NCBI RefSeq assembly: GCF_001625365.1
Contig: NZ_LJJF01000002.1
Span: 868,001-932,000, forward strand
Length of the DNA stretch: 64,000 nt
Reading direction: 5' to 3'
DNA from: Streptomyces sp. MJM8645
Lineage (GTDB): Bacteria; Actinomycetota; Actinomycetes; Streptomycetales; Streptomycetaceae
The translations under genes were made by a program, and so were the position numbers. The notes below the pieces were generated by a model that was not told the DNA's origin, did no database searches, and was given only the letters and a program-made list of their open reading frames with translations. Shown one piece after another: positions 48,601-57,716 of the stretch (its first letter is position 1; the number at the start of each line of letters is the position of its first letter).

Positions 48601-48678
48601 GACTGTACAGACCCCATTCTGGCGGGGTGGAGGTCGAGGCCGGTGGCGTCCCGAGCGGTGGCGTCCTGCGCCGGCGGG

Positions 48679-49317
48679 TTAGGGGTGCGGGGGAAGCCCT
48701 GGGAGGAGGCGGCCGAGCCCCTGTGAGGACGCGTCCTCCGGGGCTGCGGGGGCGCGGGAGGAGAGTGGCGCCCGTCGCTCCGGAGGCAGGTACGCGGTGG
48801 GCAGGGGGCCTTCCAGGACGTCGCCGTCGATGCGGACGCCCAGGTACGCCTGGACGCCCTCGGCCGCCTGCGTGGCCGTGGAGCGGTCCGGGAGCACCTG
48901 GACCGCGTCCCACAGCGGGTGGTCCGGGCCGCTGCGCAGCGTCGACGGGAAGCCCGCCTCGAAGGACTCGATCCGTACGCCGTCCCGGTAGCGTTCGAGG
49001 GTGGTCATGCCGTTGACGCTGTACAGCTGGACGGCCTCGGTGCCTGCCGACAGGCGTGAGAGCACGGCCTCCTTGAAGCCCTCGGGCTCGCCGCTCTCGT
49101 GGCAGAACGCCCACTCCCCGTCCCCGAGGACACCGGTGCGCAGGACGACGCCTCCCTCCGCGATCGGGAGGGTGGTGCGGGCCTGCTGCAGCGTCAGCTC
49201 CCGGACCGGTTCGGCGGCTGCCCCGTAGGCGGCGAGGACGTGTGCGGGGCCGCGGTGGCGGGCGAAGGTCAGGCACACGATGATGTCGTGCGCCCACCAG
49301 GGGTCCTGCGTGGTCAT
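48679..49317 (-). CDS. Hypothetical protein, DUF6461-like
   Basis: A 212-residue protein. AHDIIVCLTFARHRGPAHVLAAYGA near the start and GEWAFCHESGEPEGF recall Streptomyces proteins of the DUF6461 type; this is from memory. Function unknown. The C-terminal 40 residues are Pro/Ser/Arg-rich. GAGG lies 9 nt before the ATG. It is 112 bp downstream of the secreted NucA/NucB-like gene on the same strand, so an intracellular partner or immunity role is possible. Confidence 0.55.
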   Translation of the reverse strand: MTTQDPWWAHDIIVCLTFARHRGPAHVLAAYGAAAEPVRELTLQQARTTLPIAEGGVVLRTGVLGDGEWAFCHESGEPEGFKEAVLSRLSAGTEAVQLYSVNGMTTLERYRDGVRIESFEAGFPSTLRSGPDHPLWDAVQVLPDRSTATQAAEGVQAYLGVRIDGDVLEGPLPTAYLPPERRAPLSSRAPAAPEDASSQGLGRLLPGLPPHP

Positions 49318-49429
49318 CGTCGCGATCCTCTTTCTGCTGGGCCGTTCGTTGTCGGGGCTCCGCGGCCGCGCCCGGGGGCCTGTCCCCCGGGCGCGGCCAC
49401 GGTGTCGTTCGGGCTGGGACCCGTGGACG

Positions 49430-50743
49430 TCAGGTCGTCCAGGAGACGGTGAACGCCTCGGTGTCGATCAGGCGCTGCGTCTGGACGAAGCTGCCGTACT
49501 TCCCGCCGGCCGCCTTGTTGACCGGGAGCGGGACGTGGCCCCGCACGCACGACTCCTTGTACGTGACCGGGTGTCCGGTCGTCTCACGGAACGTCCAGTT
49601 GCCGTTGGTGAGTTGGGGGACGATCTCGGCGCACAGCCCGCCGTTCGTGCCGCCCTGGTACGTCCCGGCGAAGGGGAACTCGTCGCAGCTGTCCTCCGGG
49701 AACGCGACCGGGTCCAGCTGGGCGAACGGCACCGTGCTCTGCGCGCCGCAGGTGCGCTTGCGGTTCGGCTCGCTGTCGCCCTTCAGTCGCGTGAACTGCT
49801 TGGGCATGTTGGGCAGGTAGTTCAGTGCGAAGGCGTAGGTCGCGGCCGCCGCACCGTAGTCCGTCAGGGAGTAGGACAGGTCGGGCCGGACGTCGGCGTA
49901 GACGCATCCGGGCGAGCCCTTGCCCGGCTCGTGGACGGCGTTGTCGCAGCGGACCTTGCGCGGATTGGTCCAGTTGACGTTCGGCTGCAGGGGGATGGCG
50001 TTGTCCTGCGTGACGTACATGTGGTACTCGTTCGCCAGGGAGTCGACAGCCCCGACGGCGGGCGAGTCCGAGTACAGGACCGTACCCTGCGCCGACGTCC
50101 CGGGCGTCAGCGTACGGGCGCCCGCCCAGGGCTTGGCCGCGCCCATCTGGCAGGGCGCCGTACAGCTGGCGTCGAACGCGATGTTGAGGCTCGGCACGTT
50201 GCTGGTCGAGGACACCATGGTGACCGTCACCAGTTCGGTCCACATCGAGCTCGTGGCGCTCAGCGACATGCTCAGGTTGATCTTGAGCTGGGCCGAACCG
50301 ATGGCGGTGCCCTTGTCGTCGCGCAGCGTGTAGGTCGTGGTCATGTCCTTCAGGCACGACCCGAACCGCTCGTACGACCAGTACCCCGCGCTGCCGATCG
50401 AGCACGCCCCTGCACCGTCCTGCGTGCTGCTGACGGCCTCGGAAACACTCCTACGACCCGCCGGGCCGTCGGTGACCTGCACGCACTCGGCCGCCGCACC
50501 CGCCTTCCCAGGCGCCGACCCCACGGCCACCTCCGTGCACTGAACCCCACCCGGCTCGGCCTTCACCGACAGGTCCTGCCGGTCCGCGGCGCTCACCGCC
50601 GTTCCCGGCCCCCCGATCCCCGGCAGACCCGCTGCCCCGGTGCCCGACTGAGCCGCCGACATGCCACCCGAAGCGACGACGAGCGAGACCGCGGCCGCCA
50701 TCGATGCGGCCAGGGCGACCAGGCGCCGACCATGACGTTTCAT
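49430..50743 (-). CDS. Secreted protein with C-terminal NucA/NucB-like nuclease domain
   Basis: A 437-residue exported protein. The N-terminus has Arg residues, a hydrophobic core (LVALAASMAAAVSLVVA) and an Ala-x-Ala-like end. After a variable Cys-containing middle, the C-terminal 80 residues hold CDEFPFAGTYQGG, the hallmark of NucA/NucB DNases, then N-AAGGKYGSFVQTQRLIDTEAFTVSW. It probably cuts DNA outside the cell. GGGAGGGAAG precedes ATG 50743. A contact-dependent or secreted toxin role is conceivable. Confidence 0.72.
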   Translation of the reverse strand: MKRHGRRLVALAASMAAAVSLVVASGGMSAAQSGTGAAGLPGIGGPGTAVSAADRQDLSVKAEPGGVQCTEVAVGSAPGKAGAAAECVQVTDGPAGRRSVSEAVSSTQDGAGACSIGSAGYWSYERFGSCLKDMTTTYTLRDDKGTAIGSAQLKINLSMSLSATSSMWTELVTVTMVSSTSNVPSLNIAFDASCTAPCQMGAAKPWAGARTLTPGTSAQGTVLYSDSPAVGAVDSLANEYHMYVTQDNAIPLQPNVNWTNPRKVRCDNAVHEPGKGSPGCVYADVRPDLSYSLTDYGAAAATYAFALNYLPNMPKQFTRLKGDSEPNRKRTCGAQSTVPFAQLDPVAFPEDSCDEFPFAGTYQGGTNGGLCAEIVPQLTNGNWTFRETTGHPVTYKESCVRGHVPLPVNKAAGGKYGSFVQTQRLIDTEAFTVSWTT

Positions 50744-50901
50744 CAACTTCCCTCCCCAAGAAGGCGCGAGTGCCATCAGTGGCACCAGCTGTCACTTGGG
50801 GCACACGGGTCGCAGCGCCCAGTGGGTTCACCCGGGTGGCGCAAGGGGCGAGAACAAGACAGAGATACAGAACCGGTGGACGCGGATGGCGTGAGTGGAC
50901 G

Positions 50902-51300
50902 TTAAGTCCGTTTCTGGTAGCGGCCTCGTCCGGGTTGAGCGAGGAAGCCTTGGCGGGTGAGGCGTCCGAGGCGGCTGCGGGTGATGTTGACGGACGCCTC
51001 TTCGGTGGGCATGCCGAGGAGTTCGTGCAGCTCGCGTGCCCGGAATGCCTGGTCGGGATGCTGGTTGAAGGCGTTCACGATGGCCTGGTAGGTGGTGTTC
51101 GTCTCGGGTGGTTCTGATTCGGCTCCTGCCGGTGTGACCTCCGCGATGATCTTTCGGGCGGTGGCCAGGTCCGTGAGCCGCGCTTCGGTCTCGGTCAGGT
51201 CGGCGGCGAGCTCTTCGATCCGGGCGCGTAGTTCTGCTGCCTGGGCGGCGGCCTCGTCCTGCCGGCTCTGGAGGTCTGCCAGGAGTTCGGCGACGTTCAC
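50902..51300 (-). CDS. IS element B accessory protein (coiled coil plus winged helix)
   Basis: A 132-residue protein: a long N-terminal coiled coil (AELLADLQSRQDEAAAQAAELRARIEELAADL) and a C-terminal winged helix (NTTYQAIVNAFNQHPDQAFRARELHELLGM, NITRSRLGRLTRQGFL). The design equals that of the IS A accessory protein, including the start overlapping the transposase stop. Its stop codon lies inside the IS terminal repeat. It may help bind IS ends or repress transposition. Confidence 0.75.
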   Translation of the reverse strand: MNVAELLADLQSRQDEAAAQAAELRARIEELAADLTETEARLTDLATARKIIAEVTPAGAESEPPETNTTYQAIVNAFNQHPDQAFRARELHELLGMPTEEASVNITRSRLGRLTRQGFLAQPGRGRYQKRT

Positions 51301-51838
51301 GCGGCCAGTCCGAGGGTGTCGCGCCAGGCCGGGGCTGGTGCGGTGAGGCGGCGGGTCATGTTCGCGGTGGAGGCCCAGTAGACGCCTGAGGCGGAGGTGT
51401 CGGGCCTGTGGTCGTACTCGCGGGCCAGGCGCCGAGCAGCATCAGGGTGCCGTTCGTCTGCTCCACCACCCACCGTTTCGGCTGCGGGGCGAAGCCCTTG
51501 CCCTGGTCGGCCGGGTTGCGGCGGACGACTTCGACGTCGATGTCCAGCAGTGCACCGTGGATGACGACCTCGTCCTTGAAGCCCTGGTCCACCAGGGCCT
51601 TCTCCAGACGCATCCCGCACCGCTCGGAGACCCGGTCGAGCAGGGCGGCGCCGGCGGCGTTGTCGTGGGCGGAGGCGGCCAGGACGACGACACCGGTGAT
51701 CAGCCCCATGACGTCGACGGCCAGTCCCCGCTTGCGGCCCGACACCTTCTTGTTCGCGTCCAGTCCCGTCGTGGTCTTCGCAACACCGGCGGCCGCGCGG
51801 ACGGACTGGGTGTCGATGATCACGAGGGACGGGTCCCC
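51297..51838 (-). pseudogene. IS element B transposase, C-terminal part
   Basis: The frame reads SLVIIDTQSVRAAAG (catalytic Asp), LVDQGFKDEVV (Asp) and WVVEQTNGTLML (Glu), then shifts frame near 51432 into RLAREYDHRPDTSASGVYWASTANM. The N-terminal part continues at 56941-57249; removing element C and one copy of its TA duplication restores an in-frame join (ARR-LGDPSLV). The gene is dead through one insertion and two frameshifts. Confidence 0.85.
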
Positions 51839-51883
51839 TAGGTCGTGTATCGAAAGCGCTGTTCATGCTGCTTGTCGACGATC

Positions 51884-51905
51884 GATTCACTCGATCGGGT
51901 GAATC
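51884..51905. promoter_or_regulatory. Palindrome upstream of the cargo esterase
   Basis: GATTCAC (51884-51890), an 8-nt centre and GTGAATC (51899-51905) form a perfect inverted repeat about 100 bp before the esterase start. The spacing fits a dimeric repressor operator. No regulator gene is carried in the element. Confidence 0.45.
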
Positions 51906-52017
51906 TGTGGTGAGCCGCCGCCTGCCTCGCGCTCTCTGATCATGATGTCCGTGAGCCGTCCCCGTATCCCCACGGAGGACGGCGACTCCATGATGCGAAG
52001 ACGAGGTGGGAACGAAC

Positions 52018-53595
52018 GTGTCCAGTGAGGTGTGGAAGGTCGAGCTTGGGGCCGGCACGGTGGCGGGGCGGGTCGAGAACGGGGTCGGGAGCTTCCTCGG
52101 CATCCCGTACGCGGAGCCCCCGGTCGGCACGCGACGGTACGCGGCACCGTCGCCTTCCTTCGGTTGGGAGGGCGTGCTGGAGGCGAACGCGTTCGGTCCC
52201 ACCCCGTCCCGCGCCACCGACGGGATCTTCGACACGCTGCTGAGCGGCGATCCCGCGCTCGTGGGCGGCGACAACGTCCTGACCGTCAACGTATGGGCGC
52301 CGCGCGAGCAGGCCGATCCCCGGCCGGTCATGGTGTGGTTCCACGGCGGCGCGTTCCTGCGCGGCTCCTCTGCCGGGACCTGTTACGACGGATCCACCTT
52401 CGCGCGCGACGGAGTCGTGCTCGTTACCTTCAACTACCGGCTGGGCATGGAGGGCTTCGGCTGCCTCGACACCGGGGAGGCCAACCGGGGTCTGCAGGAT
52501 CAGGTCGCGGCTCTGGAGTGGGTACAGGAGAACATCGCCGAGTTCGGCGGTGACAAGGGGAACGTCACGGTCTTCGGCGAATCGGCCGGCGCGATGAGCA
52601 TCCTGGCCCTGATGTCCAGCGGCATCGCCTCGGAGGAGGGCCTGTTCCACAAGGCGATCGTGCAGAGCGGCACCGCGAGCATCGGCCAGAGCGTGGAGGA
52701 CGCGCGCCGTCTGTCCTACGCGGTCGCGCTCTCCGTCGGTGCCCCTTCCCCCAGCGCGGCCTACCTCGGCCCGAAGGCCCCTGCCGACGTGGTCAAGGCC
52801 CAGCAGGCGGTACACGGCGCCGTCGTCGAGTCCGCCGATCGCGAATCGTGGGGCGACACCACCATCGACTCGTGCGGTATGTCGTTCCTTCCCGTGGTCG
52901 GCGACCACCTGGTTCCCAAGGCCCCAATCGAGTCCCTCCGCGAGGGCGTTGGGGCGAACATCCCGCTCCTGATCGGCACGACCACGGAGGAGAACCGTTT
53001 CTTCGTCGCTCCGTACGCCGACATCGTCAACGCGCCCGCCGACAAGCTCAAGGAACGGCTGGCCGTCTACGGGGCGCCGGCGAACGCGTATGACGTCTAC
53101 CGGGCCAACTCCGGGGACGTCTACCCGCGTTCCACGCCCGCCGAGACCTTCGCCGCCGTGATGACGGACCGCCTCTTCCGCATCCCCAGCTACCACGTCG
53201 CCGAGACCCGGCAGCGGGAGGGCGCGGCCCCGGCCTACGTCTACGAGCTCGGGTGGCGCTCGCCCGCCTCCACGGACACGAACGTCCCGTTCGGCGCCGC
53301 CCACATCGTCGACCTCCCGTTCGTCTGGGACAACCTCGACGGCCCCGAGACCACGGAGCTCCTCGGCGCCAACCCGCCCGCCGACCTGGCGAAGACGATC
53401 CGCTCGCACTGGATCGCGTTCGCGCGCACCGGCAAGCCCGGCGCCGACTGGCCCGCCTACGACGCCGTCGACCGCCCGGTCATGACCTTCGCCAAGGACG
53501 ACACCTCGGCCAACGAGGTCGTCAACGACCCCCGTTCCCAGGAGCGGCGACTCTGGGACGGCGTGGACTTCCTCACCAAGACCGAGGAGGACTGA
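52018..53595 (+). CDS. Type-B carboxylesterase (cargo of element C)
   Basis: An alpha/beta hydrolase of about 525 residues. GIPYAEPPVGTRRYAAP and VWFHGGAFLRGSS (oxyanion hole) are followed by TVFGESAGAMS with the nucleophilic Ser near 195, a TTTEENRF acidic region and GAAHIVDLPFVW with the His. It hydrolyses carboxylic esters. The start is uncertain: GTG 52018 and ATG 52006 are 12 bp apart, and GAGGTGGG lies before the former. It is the only non-transposition gene in the element and may give a selectable trait. Confidence 0.88.
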   Translation: MSSEVWKVELGAGTVAGRVENGVGSFLGIPYAEPPVGTRRYAAPSPSFGWEGVLEANAFGPTPSRATDGIFDTLLSGDPALVGGDNVLTVNVWAPREQADPRPVMVWFHGGAFLRGSSAGTCYDGSTFARDGVVLVTFNYRLGMEGFGCLDTGEANRGLQDQVAALEWVQENIAEFGGDKGNVTVFGESAGAMSILALMSSGIASEEGLFHKAIVQSGTASIGQSVEDARRLSYAVALSVGAPSPSAAYLGPKAPADVVKAQQAVHGAVVESADRESWGDTTIDSCGMSFLPVVGDHLVPKAPIESLREGVGANIPLLIGTTTEENRFFVAPYADIVNAPADKLKERLAVYGAPANAYDVYRANSGDVYPRSTPAETFAAVMTDRLFRIPSYHVAETRQREGAAPAYVYELGWRSPASTDTNVPFGAAHIVDLPFVWDNLDGPETTELLGANPPADLAKTIRSHWIAFARTGKPGADWPAYDAVDRPVMTFAKDDTSANEVVNDPRSQERRLWDGVDFLTKTEED

Positions 53596-53636
53596 ACCCT
53601 CCCCCGGCGGTCAGCTGAACGACCTGCCCCACCGGG

Positions 53637-53657
53637 GGCCCGCTCGCACTGCGGGCC
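53637..53657 (+). terminator. Hairpin after the cargo esterase
   Basis: GGCCCGC (53637-53643) pairs with GCGGGCC (53651-53657) across 7 nt, 42 bp after the esterase stop. It is a plausible terminator between the converging esterase and transposase genes. The rest of the gap to 53853 holds no gene I can support. Confidence 0.5.
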
Positions 53658-53927
53658 AGGGCCTCCCGGTGGGCCGCGCGCGAGCACGGCGGCAGCGCGG
53701 CCCGCCCCGCGGCCCTCACGGAGCCCTCCACGCCGCCGTCGCCGACCTCCTGCCCGAATACACGTGGGGCATGACCCACGTACGCCAGATAACCGCCACG
53801 GGATGATCTTGGCTACCGAACGAGCGCGCTGACGCGGTTCTCGTACGACAGGGTCATAGCCACTCGTTGATCGCTGCCACCAGCACGGTCGCCTCGAATC
53901 GGACCGCCAGCTTGTCGTAGCGCGTGG

Positions 53928-56090
53928 GTGCGCCACGAGGCGCCATGGAGTCGAGTGAGGTGAGAGACCTTCACCGCCGGGTTGTCGCAGCAACCTGGGT
54001 GAAGCTGGGGGCAGTTCGTCTCGGGGGATGCCGAGGCGGGCGGTAAGCAGCCCTGACAACGCCGGGACGAGGTGGCACTGCCAGACGGTTCGGGTTCGGC
54101 AAGCGAGACGGGAAGGTGTACGCGAGGAACCAGTGCTTGACGCCCCGTAATTACGACACCGGCTCCAACCTGGCGGATGTGGGCCGGATGCAGTGCACGA
54201 CCGTTGGCAAGCTGGCGGTCGACTCCGAAGCCGATTCCACTTGTCGGTGGGGAGGCCACGCCGAAGGACTGCGGCGTAGGTGTGGCGATACTGCCGGGGT
54301 AGAGCTGGGCACCTCACCCGTCGATCGATTCCGTGGTGAACGTGGGAACTGTCCGCGGTCGCCCTCCGTGCCGGACCTCCAGTCCGGCCGAGGGCAGGCC
54401 CATCGCCGGCTGATGGCCGTCGGGCAGGGCGGAGGCTCCGTAGTACTCGGAGGCCGGGAAAGCCGGCCACATGGGGAAGGGGGCCAGCAAGTCGGCAGTA
54501 AGGACGCTGGAATGCCAGGAGGTTGTCGCCGGTGAATACCGACGAGCTGGAGTCCGCCCTGTTCGGGGCGGAGCTGCGGGTACTGGAGATCCAGACCAAG
54601 CTGCACCGTTGGGCAAACGATGATCCTCATCGCAGGTTCGACGATCTGTTCAACCTCGTGGCCGACCCCGCCTTTCTTCTGGTGGCGTGGGACCGGGTCC
54701 GGGGAAACAAGGGCGCCCGCACGGCCGGAGTGGACGGGAGAACCGCACACTCCATCGAGGCCGGGCAGGGAGTCGAGGGCTTCCTCGACGGGCTGCGGTC
54801 TCAGCTGAGAGAACGCAGTTTCCGACCGGTTCCGGTGCGTGAGCGGATGATCCCGAAGGCGAACGGCAAGCTCCGTCGTCTGGGGATCCCGACGGTGGCG
54901 GACCGGGTGGTCCAGGCGTCCTTGAAGCTGGTGCTGGAGCCGGTGTTCGAAGCGGATTTCCTCCCGTGTTCGTACGGGTTCCGCCCGAACCGCCGGGCTC
55001 AGGACGCTGTCGCCGAGAGCCGATACCTCGCCAGTCACTCCTACGAGTGGGTGGTGGAGGGCGACATCACGGCGTGCTTCGACGAGATCTCGCACACGGC
55101 CCTGATGGACCGGGTGCGCGGTCGGATCGGGGACAAGCGGGTCCTGTCGCTGGTGAAGGCGTTCCTCAAGTCCGGGATCATGTCCCGGGACGGAGCCTTC
55201 GCCGACACGCGCACCGGCACCCCGCAGGGTGGGATCCTCTCCCCGCTGCTGGCCAACATCGCCCTGACCGCGTTGGACGAGTACGTCACCAACCGGCCGG
55301 GCGGGCCGACCACCACCGAGGCACGACGCGCGGGACGCCGCCGCCGTGGCGAGCCCAACCTTCGGTTGGTCCGCTACGCGGACGACTTCCTGATCCTCGT
55401 GTCCGGCACTCGCGTGCACTGCGAAGCACTGCGCGAAGAGGTGGCAGCGGCTCTCGCACCGATGGGCATGCGCCTGTCGATGGAGAAGACGAGGATCACC
55501 CACATCGACGAGGGCCTCGACTTCCTCGGATGGCGCATCCAGCGCCACCGGAAGCGGGGCACCGATCGGCAGTATGTCTACACCTACCCGGCGCGGAAAT
55601 CGTTGCACTCCGTGATGGCCAAGGTGAAGGAGCTGACCGGACGACAGAACGTCGGCCTGGCACTGACCGTCCTGCTGCACCGGCTGAACTCGGTGCTGCG
55701 GGGCTGGTGCGCATACTTCCGTCCCGGGGTTTCGAACGTCGCCTTCTGCTACCTCAGCCACTACGCGTGGATGCGGGTAGTTCGGTGGATACGGCGCAAG
55801 CACCCCGGAATCACGTGGAAGCAGCTTCGCCGCCGCTACTGCGGCGGTGGCTGGTGGCCTGCCACGGAGGAGGAAGAACTGTTCAACCCGGCGAAGGTAA
55901 GCACGACCAGGTACCGATACCGGGGAACAGTCATCCCAAGTCCTTGGCCCACTGCGGCTTGAGGATCCGAACGACCCCAACGGGGCTTGTGGAGAGCCCG
56001 GTGCCCGGAGACGGGCACGCCGGGTTCGGGAGGCGGCTCGGGGAAACCCACCGGTGGAGACACCAGCAGGGCGCCCCGAGTCGACCTCAC
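53928..56090 (+). mobile_element. Group II intron with reverse transcriptase
   Basis: The intron starts GTGCGCC at 53928, the usual bacterial group II 5' end, and ends CTCAC at 56090, fitting the 3' AY rule. Both ends are fixed to the base because removing the 2163 bp restores the host transposase frame. The 604 bp before the protein gene hold ribozyme domains I-III. AGCCCGGTGCCCGG...GGCGGCT (about 55993-56038) looks like domain V and the following 50 bp like domain VI. Confidence 0.92.
54532..55962 (+). CDS. ltrA: Group II intron reverse transcriptase/maturase
   Basis: A 476-residue LtrA-type protein. RT blocks are clear: IPTVADRVVQASLKLVLEPVFEADFLPCSYGFRP, VVEGDITACFDEISH, GTPQGGILSPLLANI and VRYADDFLIL with the catalytic YADD near 280. 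LDFLGWRIQR and the maturase X region follow, and the C-terminus (LNSVLRGWCAYFRPG, HYAWMRVVRWIRRKHPG) is a group II intron maturase domain; no HNH nuclease is seen. AGGAGG lies 9 nt before GTG 54532. Confidence 0.96.
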   Translation: MNTDELESALFGAELRVLEIQTKLHRWANDDPHRRFDDLFNLVADPAFLLVAWDRVRGNKGARTAGVDGRTAHSIEAGQGVEGFLDGLRSQLRERSFRPVPVRERMIPKANGKLRRLGIPTVADRVVQASLKLVLEPVFEADFLPCSYGFRPNRRAQDAVAESRYLASHSYEWVVEGDITACFDEISHTALMDRVRGRIGDKRVLSLVKAFLKSGIMSRDGAFADTRTGTPQGGILSPLLANIALTALDEYVTNRPGGPTTTEARRAGRRRRGEPNLRLVRYADDFLILVSGTRVHCEALREEVAAALAPMGMRLSMEKTRITHIDEGLDFLGWRIQRHRKRGTDRQYVYTYPARKSLHSVMAKVKELTGRQNVGLALTVLLHRLNSVLRGWCAYFRPGVSNVAFCYLSHYAWMRVVRWIRRKHPGITWKQLRRRYCGGGWWPATEEEELFNPAKVSTTRYRYRGTVIPSPWPTAA

Positions 56091-56940
56091 CGACAGCGCG
56101 GTTCCTCTTGAGGCGGTTGATCCCGCACTCGACCGCATGACGCTCGCGGTAGTCGACTGGGTCGAAAAGTGGCGGCCGGCCGCCACGGGAACCGCGCTTC
56201 CGGCGGTTGTGTGCCTGGTCGGCCTTGTCCGGGATGGTGCAACGGATCCCGCGTCGGCGCAGGTAGGCGCGGTTCTTGCGGGAGGCGTACGCCTTGTCGG
56301 CCCGCACGCGATCCGGGCGGACGCGTGGCCGACCCGGTCCGATGCGGGGCACGCGGACCTTTTCCAGCACGGGTTCAAACTGCGGCGAGTCTCCACGCTG
56401 CCCTGCCGTCACCACGATCGACATGAGTTTCTGACCCTGCTCGACGGCCAGGTGGAGCTTGGTGGTGAACCCGCCGCGCGACCGTCCCAACCCGTGATCA
56501 CGGGGCTCGGTGAAGATGCCGCCCGGTGGTTCCTCCTGCAGGTCGCCCTGCTTGCGGGCCCCGGCCGCGTGCTGATGGGCGCGGCAGACCGTGGAGTCGA
56601 TGCTCAGGTCCCAGACGATCGCGCCTTTCGCGTCGGCCAGGGACTGAAGCCGGGTGAGGATCCTCTGCCAGGTGCCGTTGCGCTGCCACCGGCGGAACAG
56701 GTCATAGACCCGGCTCCAGGGCCCGTACTTGGCGGGGATGTCCCGCCACGGAACTCCGGTCCGGACCCGGAATCGTATGCCGTCGATCAACCGCCGCCGA
56801 GGCCAGACCGGCGGCCGCCCCGCCTTCGCCCCCCTCGGCAACAGCGACTCCAGCACCGCCCACTGCTCGTCCGTGAGATCTCCCCGCGCCATGAAACACG
56901 ATCATTCACAGCCCAAGATCCACTTTCGATACACGACCTA

Positions 56941-57249
56941 ATCGGCGGGCCCTCTCCCGAACCTGGCAGCGCGGGAGTTCCTGGATCCGCTGGTCGAGCC
57001 CGTCCTGGCGCCACAGGCCGAAGTAGTAGAACACCGCCGACCAGGACGGCAGGCCATGGGGCAGGTAGCGCCACTGACAGCCCGTCCGGTTCTGGTAGAA
57101 GACCGCGTTCACGATCTCCCGCAGATCACGGACCCCGGATCCCCGGTTGCCGATCGCGCCACCCGGTCCTGCTTCCAGGCCGTGATCATCGGCTCGATCA
57201 ACGCCCACTGCTCGTCCGATAAGTCGCTCGGATACGCCCGTCTGTCCAT
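56941..57249 (-). pseudogene. IS element B transposase, N-terminal part
   Basis: From ATG 57249 the frame reads YPSDLSDEQWALIEPMITAWK, shifts frame near 57170, then continues LREIVNAVFYQNRTGCQWRY and FYYFGLWRQDGLDQRIQELP up to the TA duplication of element C. It joins the C-terminal part at 51838. It is closely related to the IS A transposase. Confidence 0.8.
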
Positions 57250-57419
57250 GGCCGCAGAACATCACCCGAACCACGACTGGCACGCCAGTACAGCTGACGT
57301 TCACACGTACGAGCGATCACAAGCCGAGAGAAAAGGGACTTAACGTCCACTGAGAGGGCGTTTCGCGAGCACTTGCTCGAACTGGCTCGTTGAACCGCTC
57401 TTGTTCGATGCAGACCTGC

Positions 57420-57716
57420 TTGCCGCTCGGCGATACTCATGCCGTGGAATGGGTTGAGCAGGCCAAGGAAGCCGAGGAACGTCGCGACTGGGATACAGCG
57501 ATTGCGCTGGTCAGTGCGCACGCCGAGTGCTACTCGGCCAACTTCCATGCTCACGACCACCATCTGTGGCACATGGACTTGCTCGCCCGTGCTCAGCGGA
57601 TAGAGGAACTGATGGATCTGGCACGGGTGGACGTGCATGCGCGTCGGAGGTTGAACCGCCTGCTCCGCGAGACGTCCGTGAAGGACGGTCGCGGTGAGGG
57701 TCCCGCAGCCGGATAG
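57420..57716 (+). CDS. Small hypothetical protein carried inside IS element A
   Basis: A protein of about 98-108 residues, opposite in direction to the IS genes. AVEWVEQAKEAEERRDWDTA and the following 40 residues are helical and TPR-like with many His (ANFHAHDHHLWHMDLLARAQRIEELMDL). The start is unclear: TTG 57390 gives the longest form and CTG/GTG codons near 57420-57440 shorter ones. Its 3' end overlaps the accessory gene tail. The composition looks coding rather than shadow; function unknown. Confidence 0.5.
   Translation: MPLGDTHAVEWVEQAKEAEERRDWDTAIALVSAHAECYSANFHAHDHHLWHMDLLARAQRIEELMDLARVDVHARRRLNRLLRETSVKDGRGEGPAAG

Larger units (their letters stand above)
53854..56892 (-). pseudogene. 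IS5-family transposase of element C, split by a group II intron
   Basis: The gene consists of 56892-56091 and 53927-53854 on the reverse strand. Joining them gives exactly 292 codons and an uninterrupted protein: MARGDLTDEQWAVLESLLP, DLSIDSTVCRAH (Asp), RVRADKAYASRKN (Asp), RHAVECGINRLKRNRAVATR (Glu, crossing the junction) and ending VLVAAINEWL. The intron lies on the opposite strand, so splicing of its own RNA cannot restore this mRNA; the transposase is inactivated. Confidence 0.9.
51841..56938. mobile_element. IS5-type element C with carboxylesterase cargo and group II intron
   Basis: Perfect 16-bp inverted ends GGTCGTGTATCGAAAG (51841-51856) and CTTTCGATACACGACC (56923-56938) are flanked by TA on both sides. 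The element holds, left to right, a palindrome, a carboxylesterase gene, and a leftward transposase split by a group II intron. At about 5.1 kb it is far larger than a 0.9-1 kb IS of this type; the intron explains 2.16 kb and the cargo most of the rest. Confidence 0.88.
50895..57350. mobile_element. IS5-type element B, interrupted by element C
   Basis: Perfect 15-bp inverted ends GTGGACGTTAAGTCC (50895-50909) and GGACTTAACGTCCAC (57336-57350) are flanked by TGA on both sides (50892-50894 and 57351-57353), a 3-bp target duplication. Inside are a transposase in two parts (leftward) and a coiled-coil/winged-helix accessory gene. Element C (51841-56938) splits the transposase. Without element C it would be about 1.36 kb, a normal size. 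Confidence 0.88.
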
